A stretch of DNA of 64,000 nt from Chitinophaga filiformis (GCF_021646545.1 NZ_JAKIRP010000023.1:1-64000); one strand, 5' to 3'; shown: positions 9,866-18,812, counted from the first letter of the stretch. Notes: a model not told the origin generated them from the sequence alone. Program-made: numbers and translations.

Positions 9866-11205
9866 GTATTGATCCCGTATTCCTCGATCTTGCGATAGAG
9901 GGTAGCCAGGCCGATATTCAGCAGGCGGGCAGCTTCGGTTTTGTTGTTCCTGGTATGATGTAATACCTTGATAATATGCAGCTTCTCCACGCTGGCAAGA
10001 TCAAAGGATGAAAGTCCTGAGGTCGATTTATCTGCAATCTGCAGATCGAGCGGGAGATGTTCTACGGATAAGTCAGCGCCTCCGGCAAGGATCACGGCTC
10101 TTTCGAGGACGTTCTTCAGCTCACGGATGTTACCTTTCCATTCGTGGAGCTGCAGCTTTTCGATAAAGGCAGGCGTGATCTGTGGTCTGCGCTGGTTAGT
10201 CTTGGCAGAGAAGAAACCTACAAAAAATTCGGCCAGCGCGGGGATGTCTTTCTTTCGCTCTCTTAGCGGAGGCAGGGTAATGGCAAAGACGTTCAGCCGA
10301 TAGTAGAGATCTTCACGGAAATGCCCTTTTTCGGCCTCTTCTTTCAGATCGCGGTTAGTAGCTGCAATAATCCTGACGTTGACCTTAGTGGGCTTCGTAT
10401 CGCCTACTTTGATGAATTCACTCGTTTCCAGTACCCTGAGCAACTTACTTTGGAGATCCGGAGGCATCTCTCCGATTTCGTCCAGGAAGATGGTGCCGGT
10501 GTTGGCCTCTTCGATCAGGCCTTTTTTATCGCGGTTGGCGTTAGTGAAGGCGCCGGCTTTATAACCGAAAAGCTCACTTTCCAGCAGCTCCCGGCTGAAT
10601 GCACTACAGTTTAAAGCAACAAAAGGTTTACCTGCTCTCTTACTATTATTATGAATAGCTTGCGCAAATACTTCCTTACCGGTACCGGTTTCTCCCAGTA
10701 ACAGAACAGTAGTATCCGCAGGAGCCACTTTATTGGCCTGCTCAATAGCGTCGCGGATAGGGCGGGAAGTACCGAGTATGCTGTCAAAACTGTACTTTTT
10801 GCCTACCTGGCTTTCCAGTTTTTCGATACGTTTCTGCAGCCGGACCTTTTCAACAGCCCTGTTCAGGAGCGGAATAATGCGGTTATTGTCATCACCCTTG
10901 GTGAGATAATCGAAGGCGCCATTCTTAATGGCCTGTACGCCGTCAGGGATATTCCCGTAGGCTGTCAGCAGGATGATTTCTATAGCAGGATATTTCTCTT
11001 TCAGCGTTTTGGAGAAGTCGACGCCAGTACCATCAGGCAGTTTCACGTCACAAAGCACCACGTCAATTTCCTCCTTGTCGATTATCTTCTGCGCACTTTT
11101 AATATTGCCTGCTTCCAGTACGTTAAAGCCTTCCAATGCAATAATCCTCTTCATGAGGCTACGCAGCTTCTCTTCGTCATCTATTATAAGAACAGTTCCG
11201 TTCAT
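9856..11205 (-). CDS. Sigma-54-dependent response regulator (NtrC family)
   Basis: 449 residues from the chosen start. An N-terminal receiver domain (VLIIDDEE, phospho-acceptor Asp in VVLCDVKLPDG) is followed by an AAA+ domain with Walker A GETGTGKE, a GAFTNA loop at the sigma-54 contact site (canonical GAFTGA) and Walker B FLDEIGEM. A Fis-type helix-turn-helix at the C-terminus contains KTEAARLLNIG. It should activate RpoN promoters when phosphorylated. An in-frame ATG at 11280 would add 25 residues, but a TAnnTTTG promoter element lies inside that extension (11221-11228), so 11205 is preferred. No histidine kinase gene adjoins it, so the partner is unknown. Confidence 0.92.
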   Translation of the reverse strand: MNGTVLIIDDEEKLRSLMKRIIALEGFNVLEAGNIKSAQKIIDKEEIDVVLCDVKLPDGTGVDFSKTLKEKYPAIEIILLTAYGNIPDGVQAIKNGAFDYLTKGDDNNRIIPLLNRAVEKVRLQKRIEKLESQVGKKYSFDSILGTSRPIRDAIEQANKVAPADTTVLLLGETGTGKEVFAQAIHNNSKRAGKPFVALNCSAFSRELLESELFGYKAGAFTNANRDKKGLIEEANTGTIFLDEIGEMPPDLQSKLLRVLETSEFIKVGDTKPTKVNVRIIAATNRDLKEEAEKGHFREDLYYRLNVFAITLPPLRERKKDIPALAEFFVGFFSAKTNQRRPQITPAFIEKLQLHEWKGNIRELKNVLERAVILAGGADLSVEHLPLDLQIADKSTSGLSSFDLASVEKLHIIKVLHHTRNNKTEAARLLNIGLATLYRKIEEYGINTQL

Positions 11206-11220
11206 AAGATCATTTGCCGG

Positions 11221-11228
11221 CAAAATTA
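11221..11228 (-). promoter_or_regulatory. Probable -7 element of the sigma-54 regulator gene
   Basis: On the minus strand this reads TAATTTTG, a match to the Bacteroidota -7 consensus TAnnTTTG, 15 nt before the ATG at 11205. No clear -33 TTTG is present at the usual distance. Its position supports the shorter reading of the gene. Confidence 0.4.
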
Positions 11229-11303
11229 CATATTCCTGGGGATCTTTATCTGATTCGGAAATGTCAGGGGAAATGATCATCTTGTGGCATTATCCTGATA
11301 CTT

Positions 11304-11987
11304 ATGAGAAACGTTCTAGTCATCATTGCGTTGTTTTGTGCGGGGTGTCTTAGTATGAAGATGCCGGAATTTATACCTGCCCACTCACGGAAAGTAGCCG
11401 TAAAATTAAAAGATACGCTTGGTGTAATGACGATGTATATACCGGAGCGGTATGATACTGGCTTCGCCTGGCTGCATCATTCAGATTGTGTGCCCTGCGA
11501 TGAGATGAAATGTCGTTTTCAACCTAAGTCATCTCCGATAAAAATGGAACGGAGCTATCTCTGGTTCCTCCCGAAGGACTCAATAGATCAGCTTACCATC
11601 ATTTATCATCCCTACCCCCATCCTTACGACCGTCCTGTTCGTAAGGGTGCGCACTTTGATCGACCTGAGATATATAAGGACAAGTCACGCTATGGAGATG
11701 ATAGGGAAAATATGAAATTCTGGCCACCAGCCTTAAAATGTCTTGTGCTGGATACCACTTACAAAATTGGTGACAGGCCGTTGTTTGCATTTGGTACGTG
11801 TGAGTACGATCCCGAAACGAAAAGATACACCTATCTGCTGAAGGCAGAAACTTGTGTGAGAACTTCTCAAATAGAGTTTGAGTGTAAACTGATCACCGAT
11901 AAACAGGATTCAATCAGCACTCACTTTATAGAGAATGCTGCAGATGTTCTTCGGACTATACGATTTTCCACGCCCTTATTCGAATAG
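11304..11987 (+). CDS. Hypothetical lipoprotein
   Basis: 227 residues with a short lipoprotein signal peptide (VLVIIALFCAGC, lipid-modified Cys at residue 15). The mature part has a Cys-x-x-Cys pair in CVPCDEMKC, a run of Pro/His/Tyr near the middle (YHPYPHPYDRP) and otherwise mixed alpha/beta composition. I do not recognise the family. It is divergent from the sigma-54 regulator, with a 98-bp shared upstream region, so it could be controlled from the same site. The product is expected in the periplasm, attached to a membrane. Confidence 0.75.
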   Translation: MRNVLVIIALFCAGCLSMKMPEFIPAHSRKVAVKLKDTLGVMTMYIPERYDTGFAWLHHSDCVPCDEMKCRFQPKSSPIKMERSYLWFLPKDSIDQLTIIYHPYPHPYDRPVRKGAHFDRPEIYKDKSRYGDDRENMKFWPPALKCLVLDTTYKIGDRPLFAFGTCEYDPETKRYTYLLKAETCVRTSQIEFECKLITDKQDSISTHFIENAADVLRTIRFSTPLFE

Positions 11988-12486
11988 TTGTTTCGTCGTT
12001 GTATCCTGACATTTATTAGATATGTTTTAATCGTCATTGTTCTGCAGGTACAAAGCGATTATTATGGTAGACATTTAATACCAACCACAACCATACTATC
12101 ATAAGAAAAAATACTCATGATAGCATTTTGTTTTATTTGAGATTAAAAGATGGATAAACGGCATGTAAATTTTCAATCGTTTTCCATATATTTGATTTGC
12201 TAAATGGTTGTCGCAGACTGGCATAACCCTTTCATCTGCGCTACACCACCGTCTTACTTTTCATAGCCGCTGACTTCATGCCTATCGCCTTCACAGAGTT
12301 ATATCCTATTTGAACCGTATTGGTGTTTATAACCAATTCCCATCTTCGGAGTTTATCTCTATAATAACCAGAAAACCGGTGCTCTCCAGGGTAAATAATG
12401 CTATTGACCCCGGGAAGCCTGCCATACGTCAAAGAAAGTTTAACAGGTATGCCGGCAGGGATACTTTTGGATAAAACATCCCCGCT
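11988..12486. other. Intergenic region of 499 bp, no supported gene
   Basis: The first ~200 bp are AT-rich. A TATATTTG at 12187-12194 matches the -7 promoter consensus on the plus strand, but no -33 partner was seen and the next gene starts 290 bp further on, which would give a long leader. A minus-strand frame is open from 12657 to 12241, but two fifths of it lies over the acyltransferase gene. I see no RNA gene. Confidence 0.4.
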
Positions 12487-13713
12487 ATGCAAACTCATAC
12501 CACTACCAGGCAAGCCTATCTCGACTGGCTGCGTATACTGGCCATCTTTGGCGTATTGGTTTTTCATTCTGCCATGCCCTTTGGAGCTGATCTGGAATGG
12601 CACATCCGGAACAGGGAAACCAGTAACCTTTTCCTCGAAATGGTATACTGGATGCACCTGTTCCGGATGCCATTACTGTTCTTCATTTCCGGTACCGTCA
12701 GTTACTTCATGCTGCAAAACCGTACAGGCGGTGGTTTTATCGGCCTGCGTGTCAGGAGGTTGCTTATACCGGTGATCCTTGGTATCCTCGTCATTGTTCC
12801 GCCGCAGGTTTACCTGGAACGTGTCACACAAGGCTTTAAGGGCAATTTCTGGCAGTTTTACGGCCAAATGTTTTCAACGGGGCCCTATCCTAAGGGAGAC
12901 ATCAGCTGGCATCACCTGTGGTTTGTAGTTTACCTGTTGATCTATGATATTCTTTTTGCACCCGTATTCGTCTGGATCGTCTCTGCCAAAGGCGCTGCCT
13001 TCCGCACTGCGCTGCAATGGCTGGAAAAGGGCAAAAGGGTATACCTGCTGGCAGTGCCCGGTATTGTGCTCTACGCATCGCTGGCAAGGCAGTATCCTGA
13101 AACGAACGACCTGGTGCATGACTGGTGTTATTTCTTCTACTGGTTATGTTTCCTGCTGCCGGGTTTTATCTGTATTGCACAACCTGCACTGATGAACAGC
13201 CTGGAAAATAACCGGAGCACTTCCTTCCTGGTCGCCTTTCTGTCTATTATAGCCCTCAATTACGTGCGCTGGAATGATCTGGAACCATGGGACACGCTGA
13301 CCAACTGGGAACATGATCCGCGTACTTACGCGTTCCTTGCACTCCGGGCAATCTGTGCCTGGGGATGGGTGCTGACCGCTATCGGCTATGGTAAGAAATA
13401 CCTCGACAAGCCACATTCCTCGCTGATCTATCTGAACCAGGCTGTTTATCCTTTTTATATCCTACATCAGACAATTATCGTTATCCTTGCATATTATGTT
13501 GTGCAAACGTCGGATACGATCGGTACAAAATACCTGTTCATCGTGATATGTACCTTTATCCTGTCAATGGGTATTTTCCATTTGCTGATAAAGCCTTACC
13601 CCGTTTGCCGCTTTTTATTCGGTATGAAACCACTGGCGAAAGCTAAAGACAGGAAACAACAACAGGAAAAAAAAGAAACAACAGAAGAGGGAATCTTGTT
13701 GCCAGTATCATAA
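12487..13713 (+). CDS. Membrane acyltransferase (acyltransferase 3 family)
   Basis: 408 residues with about ten hydrophobic segments. The N-terminus has the acyltransferase 3 signature R-x3-LDWLRI followed by a membrane helix with FHS (GVLVFHSAMPF), and the helices near 60-110 carry MHLFRMPLLFFISG. Family members (OafA, MdoC, NodX type) move acetyl or other acyl groups onto sugars of surface polysaccharides or glucans in the membrane. The C-terminal ~35 residues are charged and cytoplasmic (KQQQEKKE). A LytS-type kinase gene starts 15 bp downstream and a LytTR regulator overlaps that, so the three form one operon. The acceptor cannot be predicted. Confidence 0.88.
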   Translation: MQTHTTTRQAYLDWLRILAIFGVLVFHSAMPFGADLEWHIRNRETSNLFLEMVYWMHLFRMPLLFFISGTVSYFMLQNRTGGGFIGLRVRRLLIPVILGILVIVPPQVYLERVTQGFKGNFWQFYGQMFSTGPYPKGDISWHHLWFVVYLLIYDILFAPVFVWIVSAKGAAFRTALQWLEKGKRVYLLAVPGIVLYASLARQYPETNDLVHDWCYFFYWLCFLLPGFICIAQPALMNSLENNRSTSFLVAFLSIIALNYVRWNDLEPWDTLTNWEHDPRTYAFLALRAICAWGWVLTAIGYGKKYLDKPHSSLIYLNQAVYPFYILHQTIIVILAYYVVQTSDTIGTKYLFIVICTFILSMGIFHLLIKPYPVCRFLFGMKPLAKAKDRKQQQEKKETTEEGILLPVS

Positions 13714-13728
13714 TGAAATAACTATTGC

Positions 13729-14814
13729 ATGAGTAATTTCCGTCGATATTATTTCCCGGCCCTTTATGGCCTGATCACCTATTTCAGTATCCGGCTTTTG
13801 CTGGATACTGTTACTGGTATGAAATTCTGGGAAAGGACATTGGGTCTGAATATCATTGAGATCAGCGCCTCCATCTTTTTTGGATATCTCCTGATAGGCG
13901 CCCACCATTACCTGTACAGGTACTTTGATAAACATTGGGCAGAGATGGATTACCGGCAGCGGGTATGGAAAGAACCAGGTGTTATTACCCTGATGACTGT
14001 GCTGTTTCAGAACATTTTCATGCTGCCCATGGCCGCTTTTACTGATGACGGGGCGCAATGGTATGACGTGGCGGATATTAACGTAATACCCCTGTTATAT
14101 TCACTGATCTATTACGGTATAAGCCGGAGTAATACTTTCCTGCAGGCGTATGTAAATAACAAGGTGAAGCTCCAGGAGGTAATGAATAATCAGCTGCAGG
14201 CCGAGCTGAAGTTCCTGAAGTCGCAGCTGCATCCCCACTTTCTCTTTAACGCGCTTAATACTATTTATTTCCAGATGGATGAAGACGTCAACGCTGCCAA
14301 GAAAAGTGTGGAGCAGTTCTCTGAATTGCTCCGTTACCAGTTGTACGATCAGCAGCAAACCGTTTCTATCCGGCATGAAATTCAATACCTGCACAGTTTC
14401 ATCAATCTGCAGAAGGTAAGGGCCTCAGATAAGTTGGTACTAAACCTCCACCTGGACCCGGATCTGTACGATCAACAGGTCTATCCTTTACTGCTGTTCC
14501 CCCTGGTAGAAAATGCATTCAAGTATGTAGGCGGAGAATATTGGATCAATATACATGCATCACTGGAACAGAAACGGATACTTTTCAGTGTGGAGAACGC
14601 GATCCCTAAGATCAGGATGCCCGCAAAAGCTGGCGGTATAGGGCTGGAGAACCTGAAACGCCGGCTGGAACTTTTATACCCGGGAAAACATACATTTGAG
14701 ATCAATAAGACAGAACGTACCTTCAGTGTGGCGTTATCTATAGAGACTGAACCTGTCGTTTACCAGACCATAATAACAGAAGCAGATGAAGATCAGATGC
14801 GTCATCACGGATGA
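13729..14814 (+). CDS. LytS-type sensor histidine kinase
   Basis: 361 residues. Four membrane helices fill the first ~140 residues, followed by a coiled segment (KLQEVMNNQLQAELKFLK) and the LytS/YehU family His_kinase block with phospho-acceptor His in SQLHPHFLFNALN. The ATP-binding part has the N-box PLVENAFKYVGG and a reduced G-box (GGIGLENLKRRL). It senses a membrane or extracellular signal and phosphorylates the LytTR regulator whose start codon lies 29 bp inside this gene. The acyltransferase gene upstream suggests an envelope-related signal (inference). Confidence 0.93.
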   Translation: MSNFRRYYFPALYGLITYFSIRLLLDTVTGMKFWERTLGLNIIEISASIFFGYLLIGAHHYLYRYFDKHWAEMDYRQRVWKEPGVITLMTVLFQNIFMLPMAAFTDDGAQWYDVADINVIPLLYSLIYYGISRSNTFLQAYVNNKVKLQEVMNNQLQAELKFLKSQLHPHFLFNALNTIYFQMDEDVNAAKKSVEQFSELLRYQLYDQQQTVSIRHEIQYLHSFINLQKVRASDKLVLNLHLDPDLYDQQVYPLLLFPLVENAFKYVGGEYWINIHASLEQKRILFSVENAIPKIRMPAKAGGIGLENLKRRLELLYPGKHTFEINKTERTFSVALSIETEPVVYQTIITEADEDQMRHHG

Positions 14815-15493
14815 TGAGCCCTATGCAAGAAAAGGATTACAGGGGTACATAGGACAGATCGATTTTCTGGAACTTGTAAGTACCTGCGAGAGCGCCGTAG
14901 AGTTAAACACCTTCCTTAAACAGGAACAGGTAGACCTCTTATTCCTGGATATAGAAATGCCTTATCTCTCAGGCATCGACCTCCTGAAGACACTGGCCAA
15001 TCCGCCTAAAGTGATCTTCACCACCGCTTACGAAAAATATGCTGTACAGGGCTACGAACTGGAGGTGCTGGATTATCTGCTGAAACCTGTTTCTTTCGAT
15101 CGCTTTATGCGTGCTGCCAATAAGGCTTTTGACTATTTCAGCCTGCAACAGCAGGTAAAACCGCAGCAGGAGTACTTTTTCGTAAAGGTGGACAACAAGC
15201 TGGAGAAAGTAGTGATAGCAGATATACTATTTGCAGAAGGGATGGAAAACTACATCGTTATCTACACAAAAGAAAAGAAGCTGATCACACACCTTACGCT
15301 AAAGATGCTACAGGAACGCCTGCCGGCTGATAAATTTGTACAGCCGCACAAGTCTTACCTCGTCGCTGTCGACAAGATCGATGCCATTGAAGGCAATACG
15401 CTCGGACTTTCCGGATACCAGGTGCCCGTGTCCCGTTACCAGAAAGATGAGATCATGCAGCGCATCCTGCAGGATAAGATCCTTAAACGATGA
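14786..15493 (+). CDS. LytTR family response regulator
   Basis: 235 residues. The receiver domain (residues 1-120) has the acidic pair DDE near residue 9, the phospho-acceptor Asp in LLFLDIEMP and a switch Lys in YLLKPVSF. A LytTR DNA-binding domain (residues ~135-235) follows, with FFVKVDNK, the central ILFAEGMENYIVIY and the FVQPHKSYLVA strand. It overlaps the LytS-type kinase by 29 bp, so the two are translationally coupled. Targets are usually pairs of imperfect direct repeats upstream of membrane or envelope genes; none was identified here. Confidence 0.94.
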   Translation: MKIRCVITDDEPYARKGLQGYIGQIDFLELVSTCESAVELNTFLKQEQVDLLFLDIEMPYLSGIDLLKTLANPPKVIFTTAYEKYAVQGYELEVLDYLLKPVSFDRFMRAANKAFDYFSLQQQVKPQQEYFFVKVDNKLEKVVIADILFAEGMENYIVIYTKEKKLITHLTLKMLQERLPADKFVQPHKSYLVAVDKIDAIEGNTLGLSGYQVPVSRYQKDEIMQRILQDKILKR

Positions 15494-15651
15494 TCAGAAG
15501 CTAACGGTCACATGCTGCAGGATAAGAAAAATAGTCAGCAATACAGCACTGCTGCGATTCAATGCCTCTGTCGACAGCAGCATTGTTTGTCGTTACCTGA
15601 TCACATACACCGGGGTTCGTCCTTAAAGGGGTATGTAGCTGCAAGCGATGA

Positions 15652-17115
15652 TCACAAACCAACTGCCGCATCCGCATTAATAATCCCCCAGCCGAACTTA
15701 CTGCTCCTGCTATTCGCAAAGCTGGATGCTCTCGCCATCCTGGCAATGATACTGTCCCGAGGATAGCCTGGATATTTACTCCATACAAGTGCTGCAATAG
15801 CCGAACAGCTGGCGGTTGCCACTGACGAACCGCCCACCGTGGAAGGAATGTCGCCACTCATGGCAATACTCAGCGGATTCCTGCCAGTAGAAGATTTCTG
15901 CATCACAATGGCGAAGTCCACTTTACTACCCGTGTGGCAATTGTCACACCTGTCTCTGAGATTATCTTTCATACCGGTCACTGCCACCACCTGTGGCTGA
16001 TTAGCGGGGAAGATGACGCCTACAAAGCTGGCAAAGAAAGAAGTGGACGTACCCGCAGCACAGAACATCAGTTTCTGCTTACCGTATGCATAAACGAGGG
16101 CATCTTTGATCTGGCCTGAGCTAAAGACGGTACCCATACTCATGCTGATAATCCGTATTGCCGGATCATCAGCTCCCACTACATAGGCGTTGGTAACGCC
16201 ATTGATAGCATCAGTAGAGAGCAGCACCACATTCTCGGCGGCATGTACAGTAATGAGGTCACAGTTATAGGCAATGCCCGCTGTGTTGCCATCGGTGCCT
16301 CGCGGACCTGCCAATACACCTGCCATGCTGGTGCCATGTCCGCAGGGATCGTCAGGACTACCGTTATAGTAAGTGCCGATCTTTTGTATGGTCCTGCCGG
16401 CAGACCAGCCCTGGTTGAACATACTGCCCAGATTTTCCTGCTGCGGACTCACACCTGTATCAATGATCATTACTTTGATATGCTGTCCGGTGGACCGCTG
16501 CCAGGCCTGTTCTATCCGATGATAGGGATAATTCCAGGAGAGTTTTGCGGCGGGGGATGTCACCGTATAATCAGCACCCGCTACAAGGTCAGTTTTAGCC
16601 GAATTATAGCCACAACCGGAGGCAAGGATGTCTGATGCCGCTGCGGCGTCTCTTGGGCTTATATCGCGCATAAATGCCCCATAACCGATGGGTTCTGCAT
16701 AACGCACCTTAGAGGAGGTACGCAAAGCCCTGACTGTTTCAAAATGACTGATGCGTACGTTCAGGAACCGTAGTTTGTCGGCAGTGGAAGTACGCAGGTC
16801 CGTTCTTTGTATGCTGCCTTCCTTTTCTCCGATCATTTGTAGTATTTCGGCTGCGCCGGATGCCGTGGAATATCCTACAGATAAAATACTATCCCCATGC
16901 AGCAGTGCGCTCCAGACCATGGTGTCGCTGGCCATCTTCCAATCGAAATAACCATGTGTTTCCAGCTGCTGGTTCACAAAAGCATTGATAGCTGACTTGG
17001 GAATGATCTCCTGCGGGTCTTGCCGGGGAGGTGTGAATGGAAGGGTATCTGTTTTACGGCAGGAAGTGGACAGTATAACGACTACGCCCACCATTAGAAA
17101 ATAAGGGGTCCTCAT
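15652..17115 (-). CDS. Subtilisin-like (S8) serine protease lipoprotein
   Basis: 487 residues with a lipoprotein signal (VVVILSTSC, Cys 19). Residues ~40-145 look like an inhibitor-type pro-region. The peptidase S8 domain follows, with catalytic Asp 219 in MIIDTG, His 260 in CGHGTSMAG and Ser 431 in GGSSVATA. The oxyanion-hole Asn normally found in AAGN is replaced by Thr (AAGT, residue 356). The product should be tethered in the periplasm or on the outer membrane. It has no T9SS sorting domain. It is a monocistronic minus-strand gene. Confidence 0.9.
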   Translation of the reverse strand: MRTPYFLMVGVVVILSTSCRKTDTLPFTPPRQDPQEIIPKSAINAFVNQQLETHGYFDWKMASDTMVWSALLHGDSILSVGYSTASGAAEILQMIGEKEGSIQRTDLRTSTADKLRFLNVRISHFETVRALRTSSKVRYAEPIGYGAFMRDISPRDAAAASDILASGCGYNSAKTDLVAGADYTVTSPAAKLSWNYPYHRIEQAWQRSTGQHIKVMIIDTGVSPQQENLGSMFNQGWSAGRTIQKIGTYYNGSPDDPCGHGTSMAGVLAGPRGTDGNTAGIAYNCDLITVHAAENVVLLSTDAINGVTNAYVVGADDPAIRIISMSMGTVFSSGQIKDALVYAYGKQKLMFCAAGTSTSFFASFVGVIFPANQPQVVAVTGMKDNLRDRCDNCHTGSKVDFAIVMQKSSTGRNPLSIAMSGDIPSTVGGSSVATASCSAIAALVWSKYPGYPRDSIIARMARASSFANSRSSKFGWGIINADAAVGL

Positions 17116-17399
17116 CTGTTACGTTTTATTTGATTAACAATCCTGACTGATAGATAACGTGGCTGTTGATACGTTTGGGTTCTTACTATTAATTTACGGA
17201 AAATTGTTGGGATATACCATTTCCGGACAGAAGTGGTGTGGCTTAGACACCAGTTACAACGACACCAGAAACAGCAAGAAACGTGGCAGCAAACTGCAAC
17301 CCCAAGCCAGTGGCCGGTAAAAAGCCCCCCCGACCAACGCTTCCTGCACATTCCCCTGCCTTAACCACAATTTCTTTCTCGTCGCGAATTGCAAAGCAA

Positions 17400-17420
17400 A
17401 AATCATTTTAACAATGATTT
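17400..17420. promoter_or_regulatory. Inverted repeat 1 (operator candidate) over the -33 box
   Basis: Arms AAATCATT and AATGATTT match perfectly around a 5-nt spacer. The right arm overlaps the -33 TTTG at 17418-17421. The size and symmetry fit a dimeric repressor such as a Fur/Zur family protein (inference from the downstream COG0523 gene). Confidence 0.6.
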
Positions 17421-17448
17421 GGTTTTAATGCTAAATAGTATACATTTG
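17418..17448 (+). promoter_or_regulatory. Bacteroidota-type promoter of the COG0523 GTPase gene
   Basis: TTTG at 17418-17421, exactly 19 bases, then TACATTTG at 17441-17448, an exact match to TTTG-N19-TAnnTTTG. Transcription should start near 17454-17456, giving a leader of about 100 nt. Confidence 0.75.
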
Positions 17449-17465
17449 CAACAAAGATGCAAATG
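17443..17465. promoter_or_regulatory. Inverted repeat 2 (operator candidate) over the -7 box and start site
   Basis: Perfect 8-bp arms CATTTGCA and TGCAAATG around a 7-nt spacer, 23 bp in all. It overlaps the -7 element and the expected transcription start, a position suited to repression. Confidence 0.6.
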
Positions 17466-17553
17466 ATATAGAGTGCAGTGCAGTAGCGCTGTACAGACGC
17501 TTCCGGGTACCCTTTATCCCGGTACGGACCTTCTATTTTAATAACTATAACAT

Positions 17554-18753
17554 ATGATCCCGAACAGACTGCCTGTTACGGTGCTGAGTGGCTTTCTCGG
17601 CGCTGGCAAGACTACTTTGCTCAATCATATCCTTCACAATAAAGAAGGATTGAAAGTAGCGGTTATTGTGAACGACATGAGCGAAGTCAATATCGATGCA
17701 CAACTGGTGAGGAATGAACAGACACTCAGCCGCACGGAAGAGAAGCTGGTAGAAATGAGCAATGGTTGTATCTGCTGTACCCTGCGCGAAGACCTCCTGA
17801 TAGCAGTAGAGAAGCTGGCAAAAGAGAGGAGGTTTGATTATCTGCTGATAGAAAGCTCCGGTATCAGTGAACCGCTGCCTGTTGCGCAGACATTCAGCTA
17901 TCAGGATGAAGCGAACGCCATAGATCTTAGCCAGCTTTCAAGACTGGATACCCTTGTTACGGTAGTGGACTGTTTTAATTTCCTTCGTGATTTCAGCAGT
18001 GTTGAATCACTGCAGGACAGGCAGGTCACGGATATGGAAGGCGACCACAGGACGATCGTGAACCTGCTGACAGACCAGATCGAATTTGCCAATGTCATCA
18101 TCCTCAATAAAACCGATCTTGTTACTCCTGAAGAACTGGGCATGTTACAGGCAGTGATCAGGAAGATGAATGCCAATGCCCGCATCATCCCTTCTTCTTT
18201 CGGTAAGGTACCGTTGCAGCATATATTGAACACCGGTCTCTTTGACTTTGAAGAAACCAGTCAGAGCGCAGGCTGGATCGAAGAACTGAACAAATCACAT
18301 CATACGCCTGAAACAGAGGAATATGGTATCAGCAGTTTTGTGTACCGTAGCAGAAAGCCATTTCATCCGGAACGCTTCTGGCAATATCTGAACAACGACT
18401 GGCATTCTAATATCATCCGCAGTAAAGGCCTTTTCTGGCTGGCTTCACGTAAAGATGATGCCTTGAACTGGAGTCAGGCCGGCGGTAGCCTGCGTGCTGA
18501 ACGTGCTGGGGTATGGTGGTCCAGCATGCCTTACGGTGAGCGGATACGTTATGCATCATTCCTTGATAACGAAGATGAGATCGAAGACAGATGGGACAAA
18601 CGTTTTGGTGACCGGCACAACGAACTTGTCATCATTGGCAGCCGTCTTGATAAAGATACTATTATAAAGGAGTTGGAGGATTGTCTGTGTAATGAAGCAG
18701 AACTTGTAATAATGGAAAAAGGTGGAAGTTTTCCTGACGATTTCCCCCTGTAA
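17554..18753 (+). CDS. CobW/COG0523 family G3E GTPase (putative metal chaperone)
   Basis: 399 residues. The P-loop GFLGAGKTT is followed by the family metal-binding motif CxCC in NGCICCTLRED, the ESSG motif (LLIESSGISEP), NKTD as the guanine-recognition motif (ILNKTDLV) and a C-terminal CobW_C domain (~290-390; FVYRSRKPFHPERFW). These GTPases bind Zn or another metal at CxCC and hand it to client proteins; many are repressed by Zur in zinc-replete cells. The gene stands alone, behind a consensus promoter flanked by two inverted repeats, and ends at a hairpin terminator. No client gene adjoins it. The identity of the metal is an inference from the family. Confidence 0.93.
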   Translation: MIPNRLPVTVLSGFLGAGKTTLLNHILHNKEGLKVAVIVNDMSEVNIDAQLVRNEQTLSRTEEKLVEMSNGCICCTLREDLLIAVEKLAKERRFDYLLIESSGISEPLPVAQTFSYQDEANAIDLSQLSRLDTLVTVVDCFNFLRDFSSVESLQDRQVTDMEGDHRTIVNLLTDQIEFANVIILNKTDLVTPEELGMLQAVIRKMNANARIIPSSFGKVPLQHILNTGLFDFEETSQSAGWIEELNKSHHTPETEEYGISSFVYRSRKPFHPERFWQYLNNDWHSNIIRSKGLFWLASRKDDALNWSQAGGSLRAERAGVWWSSMPYGERIRYASFLDNEDEIEDRWDKRFGDRHNELVIIGSRLDKDTIIKELEDCLCNEAELVIMEKGGSFPDDFPL

Positions 18754-18776
18754 CCTGACAGAGATGATGAAGGAAC

Positions 18777-18812
18777 GGGGCTGGTCTTTTGAGCCGGCCC
18801 CTTATTGTTTTT
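18777..18812 (+). terminator. Terminator of the GTPase gene
   Basis: GGGGCTGG and CCGGCCCC pair with one mismatch around a 9-nt loop, followed by a T-rich stretch (TTATTGTTTTT), 24 bp after the stop codon. Confidence 0.7.

Larger units (their letters stand above)
17116..17553. other. Intergenic region carrying the GTPase promoter and leader
   Basis: This 438-bp gap separates divergent genes. Its right half holds the promoter and two inverted repeats listed separately and a ~100-nt leader before the GTPase gene. The left half (17116-17390) has no supported gene; a 79-codon minus-strand frame there is rich in Cys and Trp and looks spurious. Confidence 0.6.

Noticed and set aside
12398..12775. 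125-codon plus-strand frame overlapping the acyltransferase start
   Set aside because: Shadow in another frame; the acyltransferase frame has family motifs from its first residues.
17112..17351. 79-codon minus-strand frame upstream of the subtilase
   Set aside because: Extreme Cys/Trp content, no start signal, lies in a promoter region.
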